The notes under the pieces were generated by a model. That model was not told the origin of the DNA and did not search any database. It worked only from the letters and a program-made list of their open reading frames with translations. This document shows, in pieces, positions 27,166-36,223 of a stretch of DNA of 64,000 nt; the first letter of the stretch is position 1, and the number at the start of each line of letters is the position of its first letter. Position numbers and translations under genes: made by a program. Source of the stretch: Lachnospiraceae bacterium (GTDB taxonomy: Bacteria > Bacillota > Clostridia > Lachnospirales > Lachnospiraceae); NCBI GenBank assembly GCA_910575005.1, contig CAJTCL010000007.1:124001-188000 (forward strand). The letters are read 5' to 3'.

Positions 27166-30100
27166 TTATTCGTAATTTTCCTCTAACCACTGGTTAAAAT
27201 TACCCTCTGGATCCAATTCTTTATATACTGTTTCCATATTTTCGTAAATCACCTTTGTATTTGGATGATCCGCTCCAAATTTAAATACTAAAATCTGATA
27301 GGCTTTGAGGAAATAAGCAAGAGAAATCTGATACTCTTCTTGTCCAAAATACAACCATGCCAGATTATTGTAACTGGTTGCCGTAATGGGATGTTCCTCT
27401 CCCAACAACTTTTCTCGAATCCTCAGGCTTTTTTTACACAATTCTTCTGCCTTATCGTATTCTCCCTTCTCTTTACACACCCCTGCTAGATTATGATAAA
27501 TACTTGCTGTATTGGGATGCTCCTCTCCTAATACTTTTTCTAGAATACTCAGACTTTTTTTATACAATTCTTCTGCCTTATCATATTCTCCTTTCAATTG
27601 ATACAACACTGCTAGATTATGATAACTACTTGCTGTATTGGGATGTTCCTCTCCTAATACCTTTTCTAGAATACTCAGACTTTTTTTATACAATTCTTCT
27701 GCTTTATCATATTCTCCTTTCAATTGATACAACACTGCTAGATTATGATAACTATTTGCTGTATTGGGATGCTCCTCTCCTAACAACTTTTCTAGAATAC
27801 TCAGGCTTTTTTTATACAATTCTTCTGCCTTATCGTATTCTCCTTTCAATTGATACAACACTGCTAGATTATGATAACTACTTGCTGTATCGGGATGTTC
27901 CTCTCCTAATACCTTTTCTAGAATACTCAGACTTTTTTTATACAATTCTTCTGCCTTATCATATTCTCTCTTTTTTTCATACAATCCTGCTAGATTATGA
28001 TAAATACTTGCTGTATCGGGATGTTCCTCTCCTAACAACTTTTCTAGAATACTCAGACTTTTTTTATACAATTCTTCTGCCTTATCATATTCTCTCTTTT
28101 TTTCATACAACCCTGCTAGATTATGATAATTTGTTGCTGTATCGGGATGTTCCTCTCCTAATACCTTTTGTCGAATCCTTAAACTTTTTTTATACAGCCT
28201 TTCTGCCTTATCGTATTCTCCTTTCAATTGATACAACACTGCTAGATTATGATAACTACTTGCTGTATTGGGATGCTCCTCTCCTAATACTTTTTCCCAA
28301 ATACTCAGGCTTTTTTTATACAATTCTTCTGCTTTCTCATATTCTCCCTTTTCTTCATACAACACTGCTAGATTATAATAACTACTTGCTGTATCGGGAT
28401 GGTCCTCTCCCAACAACTTTTCTCGAATATTCAGGCTTTTTTTATACAATTTTTCTGCTTTCTCATATTCTCCCTTCTCTTCATACAACCCTGCCATATT
28501 ATTATAACTACTTGCCGTATCTGGATGTTCCTCTCCTAATACTTTTTCTCGAATATTCAGGCTTTTTTTATACAATTTTTCTGCTTTCTCATATTCTCCC
28601 TTCTCTTCATACAACCCTGCCATATTATTATAACTACTTGCCGTATCTGGATGTTCCTCTCCTAATACTTTTTCTAGAATACTCAGGCTTTTTTTATACA
28701 ATTCTTCTGCTTTATCATATTCTCCCTTTTCTTCATACAACCCTGCTAGATTATGATAACTACTTGCTGTATCGGGATGGTCCTCTCCTAATACCTTTTC
28801 TCGAATCCTCAGACTTTTTTTATACAATTCTTCTGCTTTATCATATTCTCCTTTCTCTTTATACAACACTGCTAGATTATGATAACTATTTGCTGTATTG
28901 GGATGCTCCTCTCCTAACAACTTTTCTAAAATACTCAGGCTTTTTTTATACAGTTCTTCCGCCTTATCATATTCTCCCTTTTCTTCATACAACACTGCTA
29001 GATTATGACAACTTCTTGCCGTATCTGGATGGTCCTCTCCTAACAACTTTTCTCGAATACTCAGGCTTTTTTTACACAGTTCTTCTGCCTTATCATATTC
29101 TCCCTTTTTTTCATACAACAATGCCAGATTATTATAAACCACTGCTGCACCTAGATGCTCTTCCCCCAATAATTCTCTGCAGATCTCCAAAGCCTTTTCG
29201 TACAGTTTTTTAGCTTTCTCATATTCTGCTGTTTGTTGTAAAAGATCACCTAGAGAAATTAGAAACAAAATCTGTTCCCCACATTCTCCCATATCCACTT
29301 TTTCCAAAATACTTTCTGCAAAGGGGACAAATTTCTGGCATTCTAAGATAGAACCGTTTTCTGGTATTCTCAAGCACTTCTGACATTCCTCTATTAATCC
29401 TTGATGTTCTTCTAAGCTTGGTTTACATTTCTGATAGATAAACTGCGCAAATACTGGATGCAAAGCATAACTCTCCTGCTCTTTATCAAACTGCAGCCAC
29501 CCCTTCCGATATAGTCCAAACAGCACATGATTATCCTCACGAACCTTTGCATCCGCAAGCAGCCATTGCTCACAAATCTCTTTCTCCAAAGGAATATAGG
29601 GAAATACAGAAAATGCCTCCAAAATATTCTGCTCTGCATCGGTTAATTGAGACAGATCATACAGAACCTCATAGGATTTCTGAATATTTACCAATTCCTC
29701 TTCTTCATTTATATATTCTAATTGAAATCCGCTATTCTGTAAGTGATGTTGCAAGGTTTTTATGGACCATCCCCGTGTCAAAGCCAGATGCGCTAAATGT
29801 TCAACCGTAATTGTATGTCTTGCCGCCAATTTTTCTATGATATCGTCCAAAATCGGGATCTCTTCCTCTTTTAACCTTATTCCATCCTCCTCAAAACGAA
29901 TTTTTTCATAAATCTTTCGGCATTGTTCTGTATCAAGAAATCCAATTCGAATGGGTTCAAATTCTCTGCTAAATGAGGTTCGTCTGGAAGTGAGCACAAT
30001 TGCTCCTGGTAGATACTTCAACCGCTTTAACCCTGGATCAGCTCCAACAGATACATTCACATTATCCACAAACAACAGCAACTTTCCATTCGACGCTAGA

Positions 30101-30534
30101 CATTCCAGTTCTCTCCATGCTGCTTGCTTGTCCAATTCTGGATCACTTTGCCTCTGATACACCAAACATTCCTGCAGACTGCTGTTCATATCACCATTAT
30201 ATTCAATATATCCGATATGGCTAAATAATCTATTATCACCTTTGTTATTTTGATATTCCTCAAACAATTTTCTGCAAATATGTGTCTTGCCAATCCCTCC
30301 CATACCACTGACCAGAACCGACTTACGCCCCTCCTCTATCCGCTGGCGAAGTTCTTGCAATTCGGTTTCACGGCCAGTGAAATAAGATACTGGTCTGGTA
30401 TTCACATTATGGGTGACAACAAATGCCCGCTCTGCCTCCCGATCTGTGGCGCCGTAATAATAATTATTTTCATTGCCGCCAACATATTTTTCAACACTAC
30501 TTTCCCTAAGATTACTATCTATATTCTGACCCAC
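27166..30534 (-). CDS. NLR-like STAND NTPase with about 16 tetratricopeptide repeats
   Basis: A 1122-residue sensor-type protein. It has a short N-terminus with the motif MGQNI..NL.........GGNENNYYY (residues 1-27), an NB-ARC/STAND ATPase core (about 50-400) with P-loop GMGGIGKT at 77-84, a Walker B LLLFVDNV and an RxxSR-type sensor (LTSRRTSF), then a winged-helix-like segment and 15-16 tandem 42-residue TPRs (about 440-1085; consensus GEYDKAEELYKKSL...LGEEHPDTASSYHNLA). It carries no effector domain of its own. The start is GTG at 30534, behind GGGGAGG, 18 nt after the TIR gene stop. Domain architecture and the coupled TIR gene fit an NLR-type defence or conflict system in which ligand binding at the TPRs drives oligomerisation. 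Confidence 0.9.
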   Translation of the reverse strand: MGQNIDSNLRESSVEKYVGGNENNYYYGATDREAERAFVVTHNVNTRPVSYFTGRETELQELRQRIEEGRKSVLVSGMGGIGKTHICRKLFEEYQNNKGDNRLFSHIGYIEYNGDMNSSLQECLVYQRQSDPELDKQAAWRELECLASNGKLLLFVDNVNVSVGADPGLKRLKYLPGAIVLTSRRTSFSREFEPIRIGFLDTEQCRKIYEKIRFEEDGIRLKEEEIPILDDIIEKLAARHTITVEHLAHLALTRGWSIKTLQHHLQNSGFQLEYINEEEELVNIQKSYEVLYDLSQLTDAEQNILEAFSVFPYIPLEKEICEQWLLADAKVREDNHVLFGLYRKGWLQFDKEQESYALHPVFAQFIYQKCKPSLEEHQGLIEECQKCLRIPENGSILECQKFVPFAESILEKVDMGECGEQILFLISLGDLLQQTAEYEKAKKLYEKALEICRELLGEEHLGAAVVYNNLALLYEKKGEYDKAEELCKKSLSIREKLLGEDHPDTARSCHNLAVLYEEKGEYDKAEELYKKSLSILEKLLGEEHPNTANSYHNLAVLYKEKGEYDKAEELYKKSLRIREKVLGEDHPDTASSYHNLAGLYEEKGEYDKAEELYKKSLSILEKVLGEEHPDTASSYNNMAGLYEEKGEYEKAEKLYKKSLNIREKVLGEEHPDTASSYNNMAGLYEEKGEYEKAEKLYKKSLNIREKLLGEDHPDTASSYYNLAVLYEEKGEYEKAEELYKKSLSIWEKVLGEEHPNTASSYHNLAVLYQLKGEYDKAERLYKKSLRIRQKVLGEEHPDTATNYHNLAGLYEKKREYDKAEELYKKSLSILEKLLGEEHPDTASIYHNLAGLYEKKREYDKAEELYKKSLSILEKVLGEEHPDTASSYHNLAVLYQLKGEYDKAEELYKKSLSILEKLLGEEHPNTANSYHNLAVLYQLKGEYDKAEELYKKSLSILEKVLGEEHPNTASSYHNLAVLYQLKGEYDKAEELYKKSLSILEKVLGEEHPNTASIYHNLAGVCKEKGEYDKAEELCKKSLRIREKLLGEEHPITATSYNNLAWLYFGQEEYQISLAYFLKAYQILVFKFGADHPNTKVIYENMETVYKELDPEGNFNQWLEENYE
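27300..29220 (-). repeat. 126-bp tandem TPR-coding repeats
   Basis: Roughly fifteen 126-bp units, very similar to each other at the DNA level (for example repeated blocks of CTTTTTTTATACAATTCTTCTGC and TTATCATATTCTC on the plus strand, in shortened quotation). Near-identity, including synonymous positions, points to recent duplication or gene conversion. It causes long artefactual open frames on the plus strand. Confidence 0.9.
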
Positions 30535-30552
30535 AATATTTTCCTCCCCATT

Positions 30553-31197
30553 TTAATGATTTAAGATCGCCCTCTCAATCTGCACTTCCACCTCTTGAAT
30601 ATCTGGATTGTTCCGCTCTGCAACCATACTCAAAAATTCCCCTATGGAAGAGGCGATACTTTTATAGCGTTTCAGCTCCACTGTCAATTCCGTGGCATTT
30701 GCCGGCTCCAATCCCCTGATAGCAGCTTCCAGCTTATCACATTCCTGCTGCCAATAGCTTATATATTCTGCACGTTTCAAAGGATCATAGATGCCACATT
30801 CCATAACAGCCGGAAATATCCGTTCCCCATATGCCCGCTCCTTCATCACCTCTGTAACTTCAAACATACAATTTTTTGATTTCAAATATAAATCACTGAC
30901 AATCAAGACCGCATAATTCTGTTCCCGAATGCTTGTCATAAACTCACGTATACTTTTCCATGCACCGATATCCCGCACATCTCGCTTCACTGTTATGCCA
31001 GAAAGATTTGACAAATATTGATCAATCCGGTCTGCCGTTTCCTGGTCATGCCAGTTATAAGACAAAAATATAGTGGTATCACCCTTCCTATTTTCATCAG
31101 ACTGCAATGTGGAAGAAAAACAGTTATTGCTGTTTCCACCTGTGTAGCTGCCCCCTATTGTGACATTTTGTAAATTATTGATAATTTTCTGTCCCAT
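30553..31197 (-). CDS. TIR-domain protein (probable NADase effector) with N-terminal Gly/Asn motif
   Basis: A 214-residue protein. Residues 1-27 form a low-complexity motif (MGQKI..NL..VTIGGSYTGGNSNNCF). A TIR domain follows at about 40-180: TTIFLSYNWHDQETAD (strand A), KRDVRDIGAWKSI, YAVLIVSDLYLKSKNCMFEV. Glu113 in NCMFEV occupies the position of the catalytic glutamate of TIR NAD+ hydrolases. The C-terminal 60 residues are helical and may oligomerise. Start at 31197 has GGAGGTGGAGTTT upstream; the frame open to 31215 lacks a site. It is the first gene of a two-gene operon with the NLR. Likely role: NAD+ depletion or signal-molecule production on activation. That activity is inference from the family. 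Confidence 0.87.
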   Translation of the reverse strand: MGQKIINNLQNVTIGGSYTGGNSNNCFSSTLQSDENRKGDTTIFLSYNWHDQETADRIDQYLSNLSGITVKRDVRDIGAWKSIREFMTSIREQNYAVLIVSDLYLKSKNCMFEVTEVMKERAYGERIFPAVMECGIYDPLKRAEYISYWQQECDKLEAAIRGLEPANATELTVELKRYKSIASSIGEFLSMVAERNNPDIQEVEVQIERAILNH

Positions 31198-31219
31198 AAA
31201 CTCCACCTCCATCAATATT

Positions 31220-31286
31220 TGTCAGATAGCACTGACATTCTAAATCGTCTTGTTCTCATTATAATATTCACAAATTCATTAAGCAA
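31220..31286 (-). promoter_or_regulatory. Promoter and leader dyad of the TIR/NLR operon
   Basis: On the minus strand TTGCTT (31281-31286), 17 nt, then TATAAT (31258-31263) forms a good sigma-A promoter. Between it and the start codon lies a perfect dyad TGTCAG-atagca-CTGACA (31220-31237), just downstream of the expected start of transcription, where a repressor or an RNA hairpin could act. Confidence 0.65.
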
Positions 31287-31290
31287 CTAA

Positions 31291-31342
31291 AAATTTCCCT
31301 TAAGTAGATTTCTAGATCCTTCTTGTCTACTTAAGGGAATTT
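31291..31342. terminator. Long hairpin between the TIR operon and the ABC operon
   Basis: Arms AAATTTCCCTTAAGTAGA (31291-31308) and TCTACTTAAGGGAATTT (31326-31342) pair over 17 bp with one bulge and have A/T tails on both sides. On the minus strand it would end transcripts coming from elsewhere upstream of the ABC genes' 3' end. The stretch 31430-31505 contains the palindrome AGAAGGATCC twice plus CTACTT-ctac-AAGTAG and may terminate the ABC ATPase transcript. Confidence 0.6.
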
Positions 31343-31515
31343 ATATTGTAACTTTCTATTTTTTCTCACACAAAACTATCTATTTATCGGTACAATATTT
31401 CTATCGTCCAATAAATAATCATTTAATTATCTTATCCTAGAAGGATCCTACTTCTACAAGTAGTGAATAAAAAAATTGATTCATTGGAAGAAGGATCCTT
31501 GAAATTTACATGATT

Positions 31516-32178
31516 CTACGCCACTCTAAGCACTCCATCCTTCATGCGCAGCGCCACATCTGCCGCCTCAGCCACTTCAATATCATGGGTGACAATAATC
31601 ACACAGTACCCCTTCTCATGTGCAAGCCCACAGAGAATTTCAATAATATTCTGTGTGTTTGCACCGTCTAAATTTCCTGTCGGCTCATCCCCAAGGATAA
31701 TTTTTGCATTGGAAGCAAGGCTTCTGGCAATCGCCACGCGCTGCCGTTCGCCGCCAGAAAGTTTTGAGGGGAACCGGCTCATCTGCTCCTTTGTGATGCC
31801 CACTCCCTCAAGAAGTTCCGTTGCTCTTGGTTCTGCTTCCTTTGGCGACACGCCGCACAGCTCCATAGGAAAGCAGACATTTTCCATCACTGTCATCAGT
31901 GGAAACAGGTGGAATGCCTGGAATATCATAGAGATACTCTCCCTGCGGTAACGGTCAAGATTAAGGTTTGCAAGACTGTCACCGTCAAAGACTGCCTTGC
32001 CCGCTGTGGGCAAATCCAGCCCTGCAAGCAGGGAAAGCAATGTTGATTTCCCAGAGCCAGAAGGTCCCACAATCGCATAGACATTCCCCTGCTCAAATTG
32101 ACAGGAAACATTGGAAACAGCAGCTCTATGTGCATTTTTATAGGTATATGAAACGTTTTCTAAAGTCAATATTGACAT
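31516..32178 (-). CDS. ABC transporter ATP-binding protein (MacB/LolD-type)
   Basis: A 220-residue ATPase. Walker A is VGPSGSGKSTLL, the signature LSGGERQRVAIARSLA, Walker B KIILGDEPTGNLD, and the switch histidine is in IIVTHDIEVA. The short length and the YAIVGPSG/PTGNLD motifs place it with the ATPases that drive FtsX/MacB-type permeases, used for lipoprotein or antimicrobial-peptide handling rather than substrate import. Start at 32178 (MSILTLENVSY) follows AAAGGAGTGAAAAAT. It is the last gene of the BlaI / M56-FtsX / ATPase operon, 91 nt behind the permease. Confidence 0.92.
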   Translation of the reverse strand: MSILTLENVSYTYKNAHRAAVSNVSCQFEQGNVYAIVGPSGSGKSTLLSLLAGLDLPTAGKAVFDGDSLANLNLDRYRRESISMIFQAFHLFPLMTVMENVCFPMELCGVSPKEAEPRATELLEGVGITKEQMSRFPSKLSGGERQRVAIARSLASNAKIILGDEPTGNLDGANTQNIIEILCGLAHEKGYCVIIVTHDIEVAEAADVALRMKDGVLRVA

Positions 32179-32269
32179 ATTTTTCACTCCTTTTTTGTTG
32201 TGCTCTTTTTCGCTGGAAAATTTCTTCATACTTTTTCCATTTATTTACTTAAATTTATTAGTTGATCTT

Positions 32270-35200
32270 CTACTCTCTCACCTGTAAAAGCTCCAAAACC
32301 CGACGTCTTGTCACCTGCACGGACGCGGCAGATGCCCCACAGATACAGCCTAATAGATACAACATCCAGCACAAGGCCAGCGTCTCGATACTCCTTGCAA
32401 AAAGTCCTGGACTGTACATAATAAACCCTCCTGCCACAAGAATAATTCCAGCCGTGCACAGGACAATCTGCTCAAACACCAACATACAGCGGGCGCGTTT
32501 CTTGGTGACGCCTAAGATGCGCAAGAATGCGGCTTCCTGTGCCGACTGCAGGATAACCAGCAGCGGACCGAACACTCCAATCAATGACGCAGCAGCCACT
32601 GCAATCGGGAAGAGCGATTCTAGCAGGCCACGAATACGTTCAATATTTGTAAGCCCTCCCGTATCAAGATGGTAGGAAGCACCTGATGAATACATAGTGC
32701 TGCTATCCTTCTTTTTCTTGAGTATCTCCTCTAGCTCGCCAAACCTTTCATTATCTGCCAGCGTAAACTCACAGTGTTCCACTGCAAAATCCATGCTAAA
32801 AAGTAACGTCAAATCACTCCTGATTCCTGTATAAATACTGTTGCGAACGCTTTTATCCTCAGATTCCGCCACGCCTATGACCATATATTCTTTGTATCCT
32901 TTGACCTCCTTCTCACTTCCACTCTCTTTGAGCATTGAATACAAAAGATCTGTCAGGACGCCAATCTCATCCCCAGGTGAAACGCCAAGTTTTTCTGCAA
33001 GATCCTTCCCTACCAGACACAATTGTGCCGTTCCGTCAAAAGCAGAAAAATCAAATCCTTCTGCAAAATCCACCTTACAGTTATTTCCCATATTGCGCAC
33101 AGGGTCATTTGTGATCGTCATCGGAACATTATCTTTGAAGCCTTCAATCCGCACACCAAAGCTGTCATAACAGTAAAAATCTTCTATCAAAGGCGATTTT
33201 GACAGATCTACCACAGATTTAAACGTAAAATCTACTGCATTGCCCTTTACACCCAGATCATAGAATGCATCGTGGTATGTAAGCCTTGCCAATACAAGTG
33301 TCCCAATACCGGCAGCCAGCACAACCGCAAGAATTAGCGATACGGCTGTTTTCCCAATGCCGCGCCGCATATGGCGCCAGATATAAGCAGACACATGGCG
33401 AATCGGTCCATAATTACCCAGCGGCATCCATTCCTTGGCAGCGGATAATTTCGCCATATCAAGCTTAACTGGAACAGACAGATCTTCCTTGGCAAGTTCT
33501 GTCTTGGAACCTGCCATTGAGCGCATCACCCCCTCCTGCAGCAATTCTAAAGGCGGAGTATTCTTCATTTTGCGCAGGAAAACATAAGCAGTCAAGGAAA
33601 CAAACAATATTTCTGACAGCAGACACAGAACAACCACACTGACAGGAAGTGTCGCGTCAGGCATATACCCTTCTGGAGCGCTGTCTGCCATACGCACAAG
33701 CGTCTGATTTGCTGCGGTTTGTGCATAGTAAAGTCCCACGATACCGCCAATGGACACGGCAAGCGCTGACACTGCCACAAAAGGCAGTACAACCGAATTT
33801 CCTGCCGCCTTGCTGGGAACACCAAGCGTTCGCATAATCGCATATGACTTTCGGTTGCGCCCAATGTAAAGATATACCGCCAGAAATAATGCCAGCACCG
33901 CCCCTGCCACATACAGTACCGTTGTCAAAAGAGACGACAGCGCCCCCATTTGAAAGCTGTCTTTCACATCCAGCCATCCTCTGTCAGAATAGCTCAACGT
34001 CAAACCCACCTTCTGGGCAAACTCTTCGACTGCCTCATGGAACACTTCTATGTCCTGGGCATTTTCCACAAAGAGAGCGGGGAAATATTCAGAATCATCT
34101 GGAACTTCTACTGGCAGAAGCGTAACAGGCACATAAATATTATTTGGCTGCGTGTAGATCTCCCCTTCTCCTTCCGCATATGCACCGATAATGGTAAGCT
34201 CTGCCGAAGCCGCATAGTTAGGTATTTTCTCACTATCCAAATATGTCCACCAGTCTTTTGTCTCACCATAAGCCGTCGTACAACCGATTTTATCTCCCAA
34301 TTGTATGTTGATACTGTCGCCAACGGACAAACCATGCGCTTCCAGAAACTCCTCACTGACAACGCAGACGTCTGCGCCTGCATCTTCCTTTGTCAGATAA
34401 CGTCCCTTTACTATATTGCAGCGCTGTTTATTAAAACTGGAGATCGCACGCATATCTGAAGTATATATAACATCATAGACAGAAAGGTTATGGTTGATTG
34501 CATCCACCCATCCCTTCTGAAGCGCAAAAGATTCTGTCTCCAGATAATTATCTGGTTGTCCGTCTATGACACGCAAAGCCCCCTCCCCAATCGCATGGGG
34601 ACGAAAATAGATCCCTGAATTTCCGTCCGATTCATAGGAATATCCTGTATTTTCTGCCAGTACCAGACACCTGCACCCTATTTTCAAACTGTCATAAAAA
34701 GCACGTGTATATGAGGATTTGGCATAATAGGTATCTCCCAAGGGAGCGCCATTCATGGTAAAGGATGTATCAATCTCGGGGCCCTCTTCCGCGGCAATCA
34801 CCTTGACGTCATCAAATTTTAACTTAACATGATCTTCCAGGACAGATGGATCACTATCATCAATATATCCGCGGTATGTGCCCTCAAACACAAAGAATCC
34901 GCCATAGTCACCAGAGCCAAGCAGCCGCTTATAATCCTCCACCCGTCCGGCTGTCGCATATCTGTGATCTGCAACCGTCACACCGGGCAGCGATGAAAAC
35001 TCTTCCAGCTGCTCCTTGGTCAGCCAGGGTTTATCCTCCATTTCATAGATTGTAGAATAACCAGTTGACACAGTTCCATCCGCTGAGTTGACATATTTTA
35101 TCTCAATAGGAATATCTGGCACCTCATTGTCCAGCGAGGCAACGGCATGGTAGAGGCTCTCGGCATTCTTCGTTTCCCGCGTGGTGACAGCGTAATCTGT

Positions 35201-36211
35201 CACACGGGAGAACAAGGCGAACGAAGCGGAGGCGATCAAAAGGAAGGTCAGTATCGTCTTCACTGGAGAACGCAGTAATGTTTTCAAAGCAATTGTTTTT
35301 CTCATAATTTTACCTCCTATGGAGTTAGTTCTCTTCGGCTCTTTCCCATGTTGCTGATTTTCCCAAATACAGTGAAATCTCTGCTTCATGGTGTCCCCTT
35401 TCTGAGCGGCAAAAGTAATCATCAAGCTTGTCTTATCCTGTCTTCCTTCCTTCATCGACTTGAGAATACATTCCAAATATTTGATCTTCTCCTCTTTGTC
35501 AAATCCAGAAGTCAGCGCACAGTCTACCCTGATTTCAAGTATTCTTGCAATCAATTTTCTTAACAAGTAGACAGCCGGATTCCACCAATAAATCACACAG
35601 AGCATCTCACATAGAATTTTCACTGGCATATCATGATGGTAATAATGCAGCATTTCATGTTTGAGAATATAATAAATTTCTTCTTCTGTATAATCTGCCA
35701 ACGGCATCAATATCTTAGGCCGTATCAGGCCAAAAATCGCCGGCGCCTGAATACTTGGAAGCAGCAGGACTTGAAACTTTGTCGTCCTTACATATTCCCT
35801 GTTGATCCTGCCAATGACAGCTTCTGTGTTATGTTTAAAATAATTAGGACATTTCTGAATCATATGTAGAAATCGAAAATATCTTCCTGCATGAATAGCA
35901 AACCTATAGATCACACCCGCTGTCCACAAAAATAATAATACACCGATCACTGTTATATCATATGTGCCAATATGGATCTTCTCAAATAGAAAATTCTCCA
36001 GTATTGTCTGAATATTCCCCTCAAAAAACATTGGGGTAAAGTCAAATTCAATCGGAAACAACATCCAGATCACAATAACCGCCAGCAAAATATAAATATA
36101 CTTCCCTGCAATTATCAACACAGTATTATTTTTAATCATTACCCATGCCAAAACCGTGAGCAAAGCACTGATTATCAGACAGAACAGCAGGGAAGTCAAT
36201 GTTATTGTCAT
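32270..36211 (-). CDS. M56 metallopeptidase (BlaR1-type) fused in frame to a MacB/FtsX-type ABC permease
   Basis: One open frame of 1313 codons. Residues 1-302 are a BlaR1/MecR1-like M56 peptidase: three or more N-terminal transmembrane helices, LPSIQAPAIFGLIRPKI, and zinc motif HEMLH at 185-189 with a downstream E.R.D segment (LEIRVDCAL). From residue 303 (MRKTIALKTLLRSPVKT) follows a complete permease with a first TM, a large extracellular domain, an FtsX module of three TMs, then a second TM/loop/FtsX module. The internal ATG at 35305 has a perfect AGGAGG site, so a separate 1011-residue permease is probably also, or mainly, made. A one-base shift would bring a TAA or TAG just before that site, so a lost stop by frameshift is possible. 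Confidence 0.82.
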   Translation of the reverse strand: MTITLTSLLFCLIISALLTVLAWVMIKNNTVLIIAGKYIYILLAVIVIWMLFPIEFDFTPMFFEGNIQTILENFLFEKIHIGTYDITVIGVLLFLWTAGVIYRFAIHAGRYFRFLHMIQKCPNYFKHNTEAVIGRINREYVRTTKFQVLLLPSIQAPAIFGLIRPKILMPLADYTEEEIYYILKHEMLHYYHHDMPVKILCEMLCVIYWWNPAVYLLRKLIARILEIRVDCALTSGFDKEEKIKYLECILKSMKEGRQDKTSLMITFAAQKGDTMKQRFHCIWENQQHGKEPKRTNSIGGKIMRKTIALKTLLRSPVKTILTFLLIASASFALFSRVTDYAVTTRETKNAESLYHAVASLDNEVPDIPIEIKYVNSADGTVSTGYSTIYEMEDKPWLTKEQLEEFSSLPGVTVADHRYATAGRVEDYKRLLGSGDYGGFFVFEGTYRGYIDDSDPSVLEDHVKLKFDDVKVIAAEEGPEIDTSFTMNGAPLGDTYYAKSSYTRAFYDSLKIGCRCLVLAENTGYSYESDGNSGIYFRPHAIGEGALRVIDGQPDNYLETESFALQKGWVDAINHNLSVYDVIYTSDMRAISSFNKQRCNIVKGRYLTKEDAGADVCVVSEEFLEAHGLSVGDSINIQLGDKIGCTTAYGETKDWWTYLDSEKIPNYAASAELTIIGAYAEGEGEIYTQPNNIYVPVTLLPVEVPDDSEYFPALFVENAQDIEVFHEAVEEFAQKVGLTLSYSDRGWLDVKDSFQMGALSSLLTTVLYVAGAVLALFLAVYLYIGRNRKSYAIMRTLGVPSKAAGNSVVLPFVAVSALAVSIGGIVGLYYAQTAANQTLVRMADSAPEGYMPDATLPVSVVVLCLLSEILFVSLTAYVFLRKMKNTPPLELLQEGVMRSMAGSKTELAKEDLSVPVKLDMAKLSAAKEWMPLGNYGPIRHVSAYIWRHMRRGIGKTAVSLILAVVLAAGIGTLVLARLTYHDAFYDLGVKGNAVDFTFKSVVDLSKSPLIEDFYCYDSFGVRIEGFKDNVPMTITNDPVRNMGNNCKVDFAEGFDFSAFDGTAQLCLVGKDLAEKLGVSPGDEIGVLTDLLYSMLKESGSEKEVKGYKEYMVIGVAESEDKSVRNSIYTGIRSDLTLLFSMDFAVEHCEFTLADNERFGELEEILKKKKDSSTMYSSGASYHLDTGGLTNIERIRGLLESLFPIAVAAASLIGVFGPLLVILQSAQEAAFLRILGVTKKRARCMLVFEQIVLCTAGIILVAGGFIMYSPGLFARSIETLALCWMLYLLGCICGASAASVQVTRRRVLELLQVRE

Positions 36212-36223
36212 GGAATTTTCCTC

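Noticed and set aside
27008-27190. 60-codon minus-strand frame downstream of the NLR gene
   Set aside because: Begins inside the NLR coding region in another frame and has no ribosome site.
27504-29213. Plus-strand open frame of 569 codons rich in Leu, Tyr and Phe
   Set aside because: It is the antisense of the TPR repeats of the NLR gene. Its regularity comes from the repeats, and it lacks a ribosome site.
27300-29220. Regular repeat that could be mistaken for a CRISPR array
   Set aside because: Units are 126 bp, coding, without unique spacers, and translate to a perfect TPR pattern.
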